A DNA stretch of 64,000 nucleotides from Farysia itapuensis (Eukaryota; Basidiomycota; Ustilaginomycetes; Ustilaginales; Ustilaginaceae), in contig JALBYC010000015.1 in assembly GCA_023212645.1 (NCBI GenBank), forward strand, positions 1 through 64,000. The letters run 5' to 3'. Each line of letters begins with the position of its first letter. The stretch's first letter is position 1. The translations under genes were made by a program, and so were the position numbers. The notes beneath the pieces were generated by a model. That model did no database searches. It worked only from the letters and a program-made list of their open reading frames with translations, and was not told the DNA's origin. Shown piece by piece: positions 1 to 10,242 of the stretch.

Positions 1-264
1 ATGTCGAGCACCAGCCCGCCTTCTGACATGCAAGACTTGCGCACACCACCCTCGGAAACATACACCGCCCTCTCCTCCCCCCCGCATCACCCACAGTCCC
101 TTTGTCACGTTGTTTGCCCCCGCCTTTCCTTTTGCAATGCAGTGTTTACTCTCTCTCTCTCTCTCCCACACACGCTCGGTGTTGTTCTTTGGTGCGGAAA
201 AAAGGTGACTGGTATTAGGTTGTGTAAGCTAGTAGCGTGGGAAACGTAGCCGGGGGGAGGTGGT
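1..264. other. 3' flank without a recognisable gene
   Basis: No coding sequence I can support lies here. The stretch is the 3' side of the Msb1/Mug8 gene and includes a CT dinucleotide tract at about 149-165. Short open frames are present but have random-looking composition. Confidence 0.5.
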
Positions 265-3200
265 CTAAATGTCGGGTTCTTCAGTGACGTTGTCAAGCGG
301 CATGCCGGGCTGGTATGGTTCGGGACGGGCTGTATCCGTGTTCTTCTGCTTATCGCCAACAAAGTGGTCGTCATCGTCGTCGTTGTCGGCGGCGGCAGGG
401 CTGTCTTGCGAGGAGGAGGAGAGGAATCCACTACGGGCGAGAGTATCGACGCTGATCCCGCCTTCGCTCGGGTGAGGCGTGGGGAGCGGCTTATCCGCGC
501 CCCCACCGCCGCCGCCGGCGATGGTGGATTTTCCCACGACGTTGGCGAGAGTGGTGGTGGTGGCCGGGGCGGCTTTGCCACCGAATTTAGACGCGACGTC
601 GGCAACGCGTCCTGCAATGGGGTCTTTGGCGAACGGATCGCGGTATCCCAACACGGGGCTTGAGCTACCCTCTACCGCGGCCGCCGTCGCGGCGGATGCT
701 GGTGCAGGGGATGAAACAGGGCTGCCGACACGGGCTGGATGCAGTACGACGGCGGACAGCGGCCGCGTCTGAGTCTCCTTTGCAGCTCGAACCGCGTCGA
801 CGGGCGACAAGCCGGCTCGGAGACTCTCGACGAGTTTCTTGGTGTCAATCGTGCCGCCACCGCTGTTGTTCAAAGGAGGGAGGCTGGATCGGTCGCGCGG
901 TTTCAGCGCAGCACGTGCTGCAGCTGCTGGATCGAGCGCCTGTACCGGAGCTGCTGTGCTGGTTGGTCCTGCAGCGCTGATGGGAGTCACGACGGCGGCG
1001 GCGGTAGCGGCTTGCGGAAGCTCCTCGGCAGGAGGTTGCGGGGGAGGCGTCCTCGACGACGACGACCGTGGTCCTTCATCCTCCCGCTTTAGCGACGAGT
1101 CAGGCGGGGTGTCCGCGTGCGTGCTGCGCTGCACATCCACCCACGCCTCGTCACCCTCACCAGTAGTGCGGTACTGCGCACTCGATTTGCGCTCCGGCAC
1201 CGCATACCCCCCCGTCCCAAGCCTCATCGTTGCCGTTGTTGACGGCACTGACTCCTCCTGACCAGCAGCAGCAACACTCTGCGAATCGTAGTCGGCCGAT
1301 CGATCGCCCGAGGTGTTTCCCTTCTGCACTCTGAGCGGCGCAGAGTTGGGCGGAAGTGGCGCGCTGTCACCAGACGAGATGCCCGCGCGACGGGTAGACT
1401 TGACGACGCGGAGACTTTTCGCACGCAGGCTCGAGATGAGACGTGTCGTCGCACCCACCCCCCCACCGTTGCTGTTGTTGGTCGAGGGGGAAGGAGTTCC
1501 TTCGCTGCGGGATTTGGCGTGCATTGGTGCAGTGTGTTCGACATCAGCTGTTGTAGTGACGGGGGGGAGGTCCCGAATGGTGGATGCAGCGCTACTGCTC
1601 GTGCTATCACGCGAGTGCGCCCCGCCACCGCCGTCGCCGCCACTGCCGCCCAGCATGATGTGCTTGGTAGTACCGCCAGGACCCGGCTGAAATACGTCTT
1701 CTTCCACACCAGCCTCGGTGGTTGCATCCGCACCAGTGGGGCGGCCGGGCGAGCGGCTTGTGACGACAAACGCCGGCTGCTTGTCTTTACTGCGTGCAGC
1801 GCGGAATTGGGTCAGCTTGCGCATCACGGCAAGCTGGGTAAGCGACTTTCCCTTCTTCCCCACGCCGCTGGCTTCCAAATCAGCCCGGTACTGCGCTGGC
1901 ACCACCTCTTGCACCACAAACCACGCCGCATCCACGCGCGACTCGTGCGCAGCCACAACGTCGTCGTCGTCGTCGTTGTTGTTGTTGTTGTCCTTGCGCT
2001 GTACGGGGTGAAAGCGCGTCGGTGCTTCCAAACTCATCCCGTCCGATTGCGAACCAACAGTGCTCGCGTTTCGTCGCGACTTGTACTGCACCACGACAAA
2101 GTTTGCCACTCGGTGGGTGAGTTCGTCGCGCGCGCTCCATCCGCTCCCGATGAGGTAGTCGGCCCAAACGTCGGCGAAAGTCTCGTCAAATCGGCTGATT
2201 GGATGCACTTCGGCCGCCCCACGCGCCGACCCGGCTCGACTAGGACTGGCAATCACACGCGCCGTCACGTCGTAGTGGAACTCGGGCAGCTTGTTCTGCC
2301 CCGCGCGCAGCTTGGCCGTTAATTGGGCCCGGTCTGCAGGCCAGTTTTGCACATCCTGCTTAAGAGAGTCGTCGAAACTGAGCGCGGTGGAGAGCGTTTC
2401 GTCCTCCTGCGCTGTGAATCCGGACTGGGTGAAGTCGCTCCACTGCTTCGTGTCGCGCTTGCCGCTGCCACGGTTGCGGCGCACGCTTTCGTTGAGGTCG
2501 AATGCGAGCTTGGACGCGTCCGGCGCTGCAAATCCGTCAAAGAGGAAGTCATCCCACTGCTTATCGGCAAGAGAGGCGTGGACGTTGTGGTCGGGTATGC
2601 TTGGGCTTGGTGTGCGGCGGGCCAGTTTGCGTCCCTGCACCGCACCCCCACGCAGGTTGACCAGTTTGCGGAATCGATCCGACAGCTGCGGATCTTTGCC
2701 GAGATGCTCGTCGCTCTCCACACAGTCCGACCATTCTGGGCACTCTTCGAGAGGAACGTCGATTTCGCAGGCGGTTTGGATCAAGTCTGGGCTGTAGAGT
2801 CTTACTGTGCGTTCGATCTGCGTTATGGGGACCAGCTTGGCGGAGGTCGATGGCAGAGCTGCTTCGAGGGTCAACATGCTTGGATAGCCGTGCACGTGTT
2901 CCGCCAGTCGCGGGGGGAGCGGTGAACGAGCAGCCTGAGCGCGAATGTAGGCGAGCAGGAGATGTTCCGTCGCATGGCTGACGCGGATAAAGGCATCGTA
3001 GGTGCGTGCAAACGTCTCGTCTTCCGGCAAACCGAACAGGAGCGGACCAAAGTGCTTGCAGAGTCGCGCGGGGACCATGCCGTTCTTGAAGGAGTAGCTC
3101 ACCGTCGATGCCAGCAGCGCGAGCAGGCAGTCAAGCAGACGGGCAACATCCTGCGTCAGTTGAGCTGCAAACTCGTCATACGCCGTCGGAGGATACTGCT

Positions 3201-4062
3201 GTGAACGCTCGGCCTCACGCCAGACGGTGTACTGCTGCAAATCGAGAAAGCCACGCTGTTGAACGTAGACAAGTTCCTCCTTGAGCGGTTGCTTGCGGGT
3301 CGTCCCCGCCGGTGCTGCTGCTGCTGGTGGTGGTGAGGAGGAGAGGGGAACTGGGATGGCGAGGACACGGATCATGCGTGCGAATGCCCACTTGATGAGA
3401 GCGGCGAGGTCGTGTGGGTTTGCAAACTGGAGCTCTTCGCGGAAGGAGTGAGATGGTGGTGGTCTGCCGAGATAGCTGGAGATGAGGGCTGTGACGTTGA
3501 GGGGGGAGAGGTCGAGAGCCATGGAGGAGAAGAGGAGGGGGCTGTCGAGGCCACGCGTGCGGATCTGTTGTGCGCATGCCTCGACCAGGGCGTGCACGCG
3601 GTTGGCATCAAGATGCGCATCCCACCCCTTGGACGTGTAGCCGTATGCGTACGCGCTCTCAGACTGGGCAGCTTCCACCTGCAGCCCTGGGTTGGGCGAG
3701 AGTGCGGGCGACGTACTGGGCGAGGTACTGCGCCTACGCGAGCCAAGAGTACTGCTGAGTGCGGGCGAGAGGAAGGCCTTCTTGCTTCCTTGCACCCTCA
3801 TCGACGACGCACCTCCGCGTGCGCCGACAACGCCAAACTCACTGACCACCGCTGGCGTCGGCGAGGCACTCGAGCTGCTGCCGTTACTGCTACCAGAAGC
3901 TGTGGGCAAGGGCGGTAGGTCTTGCTTGGTTGGAACATGGGGCAACGCGCGTGCATCCGCCGTGCTGGGCGTTGGCGAGAGCGAGTGGTGTCGCTCCTTG
4001 GCATGCAAACCGCCGCCATCCGACGTCGACGCCTTGGACTTGCGCGAAAAGAGAGCAGGCAT
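265..4062 (-). CDS. Msb1/Mug8-like morphogenesis protein (DUF1708)
   Basis: Predicted 1265-aa protein. After a Ser/Pro-rich N-terminus (about residues 1-130) comes a folded, RhoGAP-like region of about 330 residues containing GYTSKGWDAHLDANRVHALV, then SYSFKNGMVPARLCKHFGPL and a stretch ending near RFRKLVNLRGG. This pattern is typical of the fungal Msb1/Mug8 family, whose members act in polarised growth and Rho/Cdc42-linked signalling at the cortex. The C-terminal 700 residues are low complexity, including adjacent Asn and Asp runs. The ATG at 4062 (MPALFSRKSK) is preferred over the in-frame codons upstream, which encode a hydrophobic, Arg/Leu-rich leader unlike the family. Function is inferred from the family; no catalytic residues can be checked. 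Confidence 0.72.
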   Translation of the reverse strand: MPALFSRKSKASTSDGGGLHAKERHHSLSPTPSTADARALPHVPTKQDLPPLPTASGSSNGSSSSASPTPAVVSEFGVVGARGGASSMRVQGSKKAFLSPALSSTLGSRRRSTSPSTSPALSPNPGLQVEAAQSESAYAYGYTSKGWDAHLDANRVHALVEACAQQIRTRGLDSPLLFSSMALDLSPLNVTALISSYLGRPPPSHSFREELQFANPHDLAALIKWAFARMIRVLAIPVPLSSSPPPAAAAPAGTTRKQPLKEELVYVQQRGFLDLQQYTVWREAERSQQYPPTAYDEFAAQLTQDVARLLDCLLALLASTVSYSFKNGMVPARLCKHFGPLLFGLPEDETFARTYDAFIRVSHATEHLLLAYIRAQAARSPLPPRLAEHVHGYPSMLTLEAALPSTSAKLVPITQIERTVRLYSPDLIQTACEIDVPLEECPEWSDCVESDEHLGKDPQLSDRFRKLVNLRGGAVQGRKLARRTPSPSIPDHNVHASLADKQWDDFLFDGFAAPDASKLAFDLNESVRRNRGSGKRDTKQWSDFTQSGFTAQEDETLSTALSFDDSLKQDVQNWPADRAQLTAKLRAGQNKLPEFHYDVTARVIASPSRAGSARGAAEVHPISRFDETFADVWADYLIGSGWSARDELTHRVANFVVVQYKSRRNASTVGSQSDGMSLEAPTRFHPVQRKDNNNNNDDDDDVVAAHESRVDAAWFVVQEVVPAQYRADLEASGVGKKGKSLTQLAVMRKLTQFRAARSKDKQPAFVVTSRSPGRPTGADATTEAGVEEDVFQPGPGGTTKHIMLGGSGGDGGGGAHSRDSTSSSAASTIRDLPPVTTTADVEHTAPMHAKSRSEGTPSPSTNNSNGGGVGATTRLISSLRAKSLRVVKSTRRAGISSGDSAPLPPNSAPLRVQKGNTSGDRSADYDSQSVAAAGQEESVPSTTATMRLGTGGYAVPERKSSAQYRTTGEGDEAWVDVQRSTHADTPPDSSLKREDEGPRSSSSRTPPPQPPAEELPQAATAAAVVTPISAAGPTSTAAPVQALDPAAAARAALKPRDRSSLPPLNNSGGGTIDTKKLVESLRAGLSPVDAVRAAKETQTRPLSAVVLHPARVGSPVSSPAPASAATAAAVEGSSSPVLGYRDPFAKDPIAGRVADVASKFGGKAAPATTTTLANVVGKSTIAGGGGGGADKPLPTPHPSEGGISVDTLARSGFLSSSSQDSPAAADNDDDDDHFVGDKQKNTDTARPEPYQPGMPLDNVTEEPDI
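1959..1992. repeat. GTC/GTT trinucleotide tract in the Msb1-like gene
   Basis: A run of GTC repeats passes directly into GTT repeats. On the coding (minus) strand it encodes consecutive Asn and then Asp residues, so it is a coding microsatellite whose length may vary between strains. Confidence 0.85.
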
Positions 4063-4148
4063 GAGGGAAAAAAGCAGCAAAGGCAAAGGCGGTTGGTGGC
4101 CAACGGAATGGAAGCGAGACAACGAGAAAAGGCTGCCCACCCACACGA

Positions 4149-4172
4149 GGAGAGAGAGAGGGAGAGAGAGAG
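4149..4172. repeat. GA-rich tract in the Msb1-like leader
   Basis: An almost pure GA tract lies just upstream of the chosen ATG at 4062. On the coding strand it is a CT tract, of the kind often seen in basidiomycete promoters and leaders. Confidence 0.7.
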
Positions 4173-4391
4173 CTTTAATTGGGATTGATGGCACAAAGTG
4201 ACAACGCACCGCTCACATTCAAATGAAAGGGTGAAAGCCCATTGTCATTCTCACACACACGCTGAAACATTCGGCTGCAACACGGTCAGTGCTCAGAAAA
4301 GGCCCTCCCCCCAGGAGCCCGAGGGTTAGAATTAGTAGTGGAATTCGTGTCTATGATGGTATGTACAATGGGGTGAGTGCCGGGGTTTGGG

Positions 4392-5324
4392 TTACTGGCT
4401 TTTGGCTTCGAGGGCCTGGCGTTTCTTTTCTGCTTGACGGGCACGGAAGCGTTTGTAGCTCAGGTCGGTGCCCATGACGTCGTCCCACCAACGGAAACTG
4501 GTCGAGTAGCAGCCGACAAAGGCCTGGTGGTGGTAGTCGTGGTGGTCAGCGCCAGCCCAGAATGGGATCCAATTGTGCATCGAAATGGGGAAGTCGTAGC
4601 CCGAGTGTGCGTCAATGGCCTGGAAGAGACGGAGGACGATCCAGATGTAGACGGTCAGAATGTGCAGATTCTTGGTCAGCGCGCAGAGCAAAAACGGTCC
4701 ACCGATCGTGCCTGCGCCGAGGATCAACACTTCCAGAGGGTGAGCGTACTCGGCCGCGAGACCAAAGGGGGCAGAGTGTTCGTGATGCTTCTTGTGGATG
4801 TGCTTGTAGAGCGGGCCCCAGTGCAAAGCGCGATGAGCCCAGTAGTGGAACGCGTCCTCAAACACAAAGAACACGCCAATCTGCCAGGCGACAGTGACCC
4901 ACGAGGGAAAGGGGACCTGGTGCGTCGCCAGACCAAAGTACTCGCAGATAGGGTGGAAGGACCAGATCTGCGGCAACTCGACGGTGAAGTGTGAGAGGAG
5001 CACGTACTTTGTGCACTTCCACTGCTGCTCGGGCGTAGGCACTTTGTCCTCCTGCAGCTTGTACTTGCGCATGCTGGGCATCGAGTCGATAATGATCCAC
5101 GGAATAGCACGGCCAAAGTAGACGAGCTCGTGCAGGACAAAGCTCATAATGCCGGTGGCAAGGACGGGATTGTCCCAGTAGAGGTACCAGTTGGCCCATG
5201 CCTTTTCCAGCACATTGAGCGAAGCAAAGTCGACGCCACTGTACAGATCCGCGCCCATCTGTGTCGTCGCTGGATTCAACAGCCCAGACACGGTGGAGTT
5301 GAACTGCTGCGCAACGTACTCCAT
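4392..5324 (-). CDS. ERG25: C-4 methylsterol oxidase
   Basis: 310-aa integral ER membrane enzyme of the fatty-acid-hydroxylase family. It oxidises the C-4 methyl groups of 4,4-dimethylzymosterol in ergosterol synthesis, together with Erg26 and Erg27. The three His clusters that bind the di-iron centre are intact: HRALH (164-168), HIHKKHH (175-181) and HHDYHH (261-266). Hydrophobic segments lie around residues 50-80, 105-120, 140-160 and 200-235. The length matches yeast Erg25 (about 309 aa). The C-terminus (EAKSQ) lacks a terminal KKXX retrieval signal. No intron is seen. The start is well supported by family length. Confidence 0.96.
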   Translation of the reverse strand: MEYVAQQFNSTVSGLLNPATTQMGADLYSGVDFASLNVLEKAWANWYLYWDNPVLATGIMSFVLHELVYFGRAIPWIIIDSMPSMRKYKLQEDKVPTPEQQWKCTKYVLLSHFTVELPQIWSFHPICEYFGLATHQVPFPSWVTVAWQIGVFFVFEDAFHYWAHRALHWGPLYKHIHKKHHEHSAPFGLAAEYAHPLEVLILGAGTIGGPFLLCALTKNLHILTVYIWIVLRLFQAIDAHSGYDFPISMHNWIPFWAGADHHDYHHQAFVGCYSTSFRWWDDVMGTDLSYKRFRARQAEKKRQALEAKSQ

Positions 5325-5510
5325 GGTGAATAGATGATGGTTGTGAGCAAGACAAAGTCGCAGTGGCGAGAAAGTGTTGTTTTCCCCTTTTCCGCGGTTT
5401 CAATTTCAAACTTTTGGGGAACCACGAAAAAAGTGTTTATTTCTGATTAGCAAAGTACAATTCCAGGCCGAAATCGACCGAAATCATCCGATTGTTCGCC
5501 TGGTCTAACA

Positions 5511-8501
5511 CTACGCATTGTTGACAACAAACTTGATGATGGAGCCAAGACTGTCAACGTCCTGCCGTGCCTCGTCCAGAAGCTTGGTCAGGCTTGTGTC
5601 GTCCTTGAGCCAGCTCAGCTCTTTAGTGAAAGGCAGTGAGCCAGGTTGTGTTGGTGAAGCAAGACCTTCCAGAGGATGTGCATGGATTCGCTCCAGTCGC
5701 TGTAATACATCGTCGGCGTTCATCTGACAGCCATTGGCATTGAGATGAGCTGCGACCAGATGCAGTATGTCGAGGGTGGAGCCCGTGAGCCGTTGCACGA
5801 TGTCGTCTTCCACCAGCTGAGCCAAGCTTCGATCGAGTGGTTTCAGTTCGGGTAGACGCGATTCCGCCGCTTGGGCTGGCGCAGACACCTGCTCGGGGGT
5901 GGAAGATCGCCTCTCCTCGGGTACCTCTTCAGCAGGCGATGCGACATCTTCCGACGTGTCTCGCCACATGAATGGCCCGCGACGCGATCCCATCTCTTTG
6001 ATCTTGCCGTCTGCGCTTGTAGGCCGTTGCCGCGCTTCTTCCGCCAGGGCTTCTATCACCACATCGATCCGGTCTTCCTCTGCCTGTTGGGCTCGACCAC
6101 GTGCATCGTCCACCTCGTCCGTCAAAAAGGGACTTGATACCGCGCCTGCGACAAATTCGGCCAGACTGCGACAGTACGCTTTGCCCGTGACACCGCCGTA
6201 GACCATGTCGCCCACCACATCGTTCCCAGCTTGACCCAGCTCTCGCTTTTCGTCGGCAGACAGGGGCCGAGACTGCCGCACCGCATTCAGGTACGCATCG
6301 CGCACACGAGACGCCGACGTGGTCCCACTGTTCTTTTTCTGCAGATCGGTGCGTAGTTGTGCAAGTCGTTGCGGTGATAGCAGCTCGGTCGACATGGCTT
6401 GCTGTCCATCGACGTTTTGCGTCGTGAGCATACTCATAGGTCCTAGATCCGAGAGTTCAAGCATACGCGCCAAACGTGGGCGGAAGTAAGTCCAGTCGTC
6501 CAGCATCTCGCGCTCCTTTTCGCGCTCTCGGTCGCGTTGCTTCTTGGGCTTGCGGTCGTTACGCAGTGCTTCCTCGTAGGCGTCGTTGATCCAGGACGAA
6601 GGTACTCGGGGGGATGGCCGCTTTGTGCTAAGTGCGTGTCCACTTGGTACGTGGAAGGGCAAGTTACGCAAGTTGGGCGGTAGGACGTCCAAGTCGTGAC
6701 TCGAGTTGCTGTTCAGTTGCTCGGGTTCTGGTGCAACAGCGGCGTATAGAGCGTCAGGCGCTCCTGTTCGAGGGGTGGGCAGCGAGGCAAGCGGATCCTT
6801 GTCGCCCTTGTCCTTATTTTCTTTTCCATCGTCGTCATCATCATCATCGGCCTCTTCGCCCGCCTTGCCAGATGTCACCTTGCCCGAGTACTCGTTGGGC
6901 ACAAAGGCTACAGGATGCAAAGACTCAAGCGCTGGCATCAGTATCGGCCTAGCACCACTGTGAACGGCTATGAAAGATTGCAGGTCTTCAATGCTTTCAG
7001 GGTTGATAGATCCATCGTCGTCGAATGTGTACACTGCGGCCGATGTTTGCGTGGGAGCGAGTTGTGCCAAATTGCCCAATGTCTGCTCTCCAATCAGGAT
7101 CGGGGTTGCTGAGCCTGTCGCGCTGCGACCTGCTGCCAGTCGCTTTGGTGTGCCGGGTGCACTGAGCCTGTGTTTGGCCTTGAAATGCTTTGACGGCTTC
7201 GTTGGGTTTGTTAGCGGTGCTAACGGGCTTGAGACGGCTGGCATGGTGATGCCAGTCACAGCTGCTAAGCGTTTTCTCAGAGCATCTGGACTGGCCTGGC
7301 GGAAGGCGACCGGCGTGGCTGGTGTTCCACCTGGCTGCGATGAGCCGAATCGGTTGGAAGACCCTCCAGCGTCAAGCGTCTGCGAACGTTCACGCGAGTC
7401 GCGCACTATGCTGGCACGGGCGTCGTTGCGATCGTCATCTGAATCGTCATCGTCAAAATCGCCATCGTCGGCCTTGACGCCATCGTCATCGTCGACGTCC
7501 ATGGGTTGTGCAGAGCTTCGTCCCGCCAGGTTTGCCGGTATGAGTCCAAGCGCAGCGGCGGCTCTTTGCCTTGCGTGCGGCTTGAGTCGTGCAGCACTCA
7601 TCACCGCTTCTATTCCGACATTGCGGGAATAACGTGGTGGAACGGGACTGGAGCGCGCTTCCACTTGCTCTGATGCGACGATGGCTTGCTCCGGCTGGGA
7701 AATAGCGTGAGGTAAGGCTCGTCTGCTTTGCTGCGCCTTGGCGCCTGCTCTACCGTTGTCGTTAACCGCCATTCCTTCGCGCTCAATAGCTTTCATACCC
7801 CAGCTGCCCAGACGCTTGGCTTCGTTATAGTAGAGCGATCCGGCCGGGTTGAACGTCTGCGCGTTCTGAATGACGAGGGAAAAGTGCGCCTTGAACTGGT
7901 CCATATGGCTGTATTGTCGCGCTTGCACCTTTTCTTGCATCGTCCCGAAATCCATTGGCTCCTGGATTACGTCGAGATAGCCAGGCACTTCTTGTGGATT
8001 GACAGGCTCGCAGAAGAACTTGTAGCTGTCGCGGCGTATGAGATTGTCAATGAGCTTGGGTAAGGCATCGTACAGACCTTTGGCACGGAGCTTCTTGATG
8101 GGTCGACGAGAGGCGTTTTTCGACGTTCCTGCGGCGGTGCGTGGAGCGGACGGTCCAGCAGCGTCCATCTCGTTGTCCACTTGATAGTCTTCGCCATCGT
8201 CCTCGTCGTCATCTTCTTGATCATTTTCATCGTCCTCGAATCCGTCTACTGATCCATCGACCTGCACAGGATCATCGTCCTCTTCAGAGATCAGGCTCTG
8301 CCGTGATGGTCTGGATTGCTGATGCTCGGACAGGGACGGCTTGCGCTTGAGCGATATGCGCAAGTGTGCTTTCTCACTTGACTCAGCATCATCGCTGGGA
8401 AAAGCAGATTCCGAGGGAGGTTTTGGACGGCCAAGTCTGATTTGAAGGGTGCGTTTGCGTGGTGATGGCTGTTGCGATGCAGCGTTGCGCGGGTTGGACA
8501 T
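5511..8501 (-). CDS. Bromodomain protein, BRD7/BRD9-like
   Basis: 996-aa protein with one bromodomain at about residues 130-250. The domain contains the ZA-loop region EPVNPQEVPGYLDVIQEPMD and the conserved Asn in IQNAQTFNPAGSLYYNEA that recognises acetyl-lysine. It is preceded by a Lys/Arg-rich N-terminus and a long Asp/Glu stretch. The C-terminal half has a second conserved-looking block (WTYFRPRLARMLELSDLGPM onward) like the region after the bromodomain in BRD7/BRD9, subunits of SWI/SNF-type remodellers. Membership of a remodelling complex is inference. The gene is intronless and lies 171 bp from PRP46 in the same orientation. Confidence 0.82.
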   Translation of the reverse strand: MSNPRNAASQQPSPRKRTLQIRLGRPKPPSESAFPSDDAESSEKAHLRISLKRKPSLSEHQQSRPSRQSLISEEDDDPVQVDGSVDGFEDDENDQEDDDEDDGEDYQVDNEMDAAGPSAPRTAAGTSKNASRRPIKKLRAKGLYDALPKLIDNLIRRDSYKFFCEPVNPQEVPGYLDVIQEPMDFGTMQEKVQARQYSHMDQFKAHFSLVIQNAQTFNPAGSLYYNEAKRLGSWGMKAIEREGMAVNDNGRAGAKAQQSRRALPHAISQPEQAIVASEQVEARSSPVPPRYSRNVGIEAVMSAARLKPHARQRAAAALGLIPANLAGRSSAQPMDVDDDDGVKADDGDFDDDDSDDDRNDARASIVRDSRERSQTLDAGGSSNRFGSSQPGGTPATPVAFRQASPDALRKRLAAVTGITMPAVSSPLAPLTNPTKPSKHFKAKHRLSAPGTPKRLAAGRSATGSATPILIGEQTLGNLAQLAPTQTSAAVYTFDDDGSINPESIEDLQSFIAVHSGARPILMPALESLHPVAFVPNEYSGKVTSGKAGEEADDDDDDDGKENKDKGDKDPLASLPTPRTGAPDALYAAVAPEPEQLNSNSSHDLDVLPPNLRNLPFHVPSGHALSTKRPSPRVPSSWINDAYEEALRNDRKPKKQRDREREKEREMLDDWTYFRPRLARMLELSDLGPMSMLTTQNVDGQQAMSTELLSPQRLAQLRTDLQKKNSGTTSASRVRDAYLNAVRQSRPLSADEKRELGQAGNDVVGDMVYGGVTGKAYCRSLAEFVAGAVSSPFLTDEVDDARGRAQQAEEDRIDVVIEALAEEARQRPTSADGKIKEMGSRRGPFMWRDTSEDVASPAEEVPEERRSSTPEQVSAPAQAAESRLPELKPLDRSLAQLVEDDIVQRLTGSTLDILHLVAAHLNANGCQMNADDVLQRLERIHAHPLEGLASPTQPGSLPFTKELSWLKDDTSLTKLLDEARQDVDSLGSIIKFVVNNA

Positions 8502-8672
8502 GCCTTTTGTCCGCCTCTTGTTCCTGCCTCAGCTCCTGGAGATAGGCCCAACTCGCTCACACTGACAGATGGATGACAGCCTCCGCCAAAAATTCCTTCT
8601 CCGTATTTCACCTTCCCCTCTTCACTCGCACGACAAGCCCAAGTGCGCGCTCAAAGAAAGAAAAAATGCATG

Positions 8673-10112
8673 TTAGACTTGCTTATACACCTTGATGGTT
8701 TTGTCGGCGCCACCAGTGATGAGCCGGGTGCCTGTCTGATCAAAGGTGGAGCAGAAGACGCCTGCTTCAGCGTCGAGCGAGCCAGGCTGCGGCACATCCT
8801 CAGCAGCTTGGAAGGGTACGCCCGTATCGTAGTCAAAGAACTTGAGACTGCCATCGTCTCCACCGCTGAACAGCACACCGTCCGCATTGACGCTGAGAGT
8901 GTTGACGATAGTGTCGTGGGCCATGTTGTTAACGAGCGTGCCCTGGGGACACTTCCATGTCTTGACGTTGTGTCCCCCTGCGCTACCTGATGCAAAGGTG
9001 TACTGCGTTGGATGAATCGCGAGAGCCCGGACGCTCTTTTTGTGATGAGTGAGCGTGGTGATACTCTTGCCTGCCGCCAGATCCCACAGCCGCACAGTGG
9101 CGTCCATGGCACCTGTGATGATTTGCGGCTCAGAGTCTTGGCATCGCACGGAAGCTACTGTTCCACGATGTCCTGTGAGTGTGTGCACTTCGGCCCTGGT
9201 GCGCATATCCCAGACCCTTGCCGTTGCATCTCGACCTGCAGAGACAAGTACGTCGAGTGTAGGGTGCACGTCAAGCGCATAGATGCCCGACAGGTGTCCG
9301 CTGTACTGTCGAATCACTTTGTTGTGCTCCAGATCCCAGCATTTCACAATCTTGTCCTCTCCCGCCGAAAAGAGGTAGGGATGTCGTGCCGAGATCGCCA
9401 GCCCACGCACGGGTGAAATGTGTCCCGTAAGCGTCAACTTGAGCTCGCCCGAGGCCAAGTCCCAGATCTTGATCATTCGATCGCCGGCTCCGGTTGCAAA
9501 CCACTTGTTCTGTGGTTCGACCGCTATACTGCGGACCCAGCCCAGATGGCCAGATATCACGCGTGACAGCTTCCAGTTGGGATGGTATGCTGGCTTGGCC
9601 TGTCGATTCGCCATTTCTTTCTTCTGTATCAATGCTTGTGACAGGAGACCCGAGTTACCGCCGCGATAGGATGCAAGGGCGAGGTGATTAGCCGGTGCTG
9701 ATGATCCAATTGTCGTGCGTAGAGAGAGTTCCCTACTGGAACCGGGTGCAGCAGGCCCTGATACGGGAGCAGCCGATGCAGCCGTTCCGTCCACCTCGTC
9801 GATAAGATTGCCCAGCATAGAGTCATTGACCCGTCTCTTGGGCTTGGCCACAGCTGCACTCGGTCGACTTGGACCGGCAACACCTTGTTGCTGTGCGACG
9901 ACGGCAGAGGGCAGCTGCTTTGCATCTGCATACTCGGACTGGATCTTGGCTGACAAGTGTGACTTGGAAGGCGCCCACGCAGACGCATCGCCAAAGTTGT
10001 CAAAGTCATAGTCCTGATCCACGTGGAACAGCAGACGCGCTCGTTTTGACGATCTCTCAAACAGGTCCGAGAGCGGTGGCAGTCCTAGCTCTGACGATGG
10101 ACCGGCCTGCAT
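8673..10112 (-). CDS. PRP46: Pre-mRNA-splicing factor PRP46 (PLRG1), WD40
   Basis: 479-aa spliceosomal NineTeen-complex protein. Residues about 182-479 form seven WD40 repeats beginning [20 protein letters not shown], the signature of the Prp46/PLRG1 family. Successive repeats end in IKIWDL, VKCWDL, ARVWDM, VRLWDL, VKTWKC, LKFFDY and IKVYKQV. The N-terminal 180 residues are Ala/Ser-rich with a short SKRARLLF basic motif. It should act in catalytic activation of the spliceosome with Cef1/Cdc5 and Prp19. It is divergently paired with the TFIIS gene across 130 bp, so both probably share a bidirectional promoter. Confidence 0.95.
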   Translation of the reverse strand: MQAGPSSELGLPPLSDLFERSSKRARLLFHVDQDYDFDNFGDASAWAPSKSHLSAKIQSEYADAKQLPSAVVAQQQGVAGPSRPSAAVAKPKRRVNDSMLGNLIDEVDGTAASAAPVSGPAAPGSSRELSLRTTIGSSAPANHLALASYRGGNSGLLSQALIQKKEMANRQAKPAYHPNWKLSRVISGHLGWVRSIAVEPQNKWFATGAGDRMIKIWDLASGELKLTLTGHISPVRGLAISARHPYLFSAGEDKIVKCWDLEHNKVIRQYSGHLSGIYALDVHPTLDVLVSAGRDATARVWDMRTRAEVHTLTGHRGTVASVRCQDSEPQIITGAMDATVRLWDLAAGKSITTLTHHKKSVRALAIHPTQYTFASGSAGGHNVKTWKCPQGTLVNNMAHDTIVNTLSVNADGVLFSGGDDGSLKFFDYDTGVPFQAAEDVPQPGSLDAEAGVFCSTFDQTGTRLITGGADKTIKVYKQV

Positions 10113-10242
10113 CTTTGACTGGCGCTTGGTGGGTGGATGGTGGTCGAGAAGAAACTGCGCTAAAATTTAGCCAATCTGACATATTTTCGATGCGCAGTTT
10201 CTTGTCGTCTGACTACCACTATCCCCACTAACTGCGCCGGCC

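Noticed and set aside
1519..2322. 267-codon plus-strand frame inside the Msb1-like gene
   Set aside because: It overlaps fully with the longer minus-strand gene, contains a Val run created by the trinucleotide tract, and has no family features.
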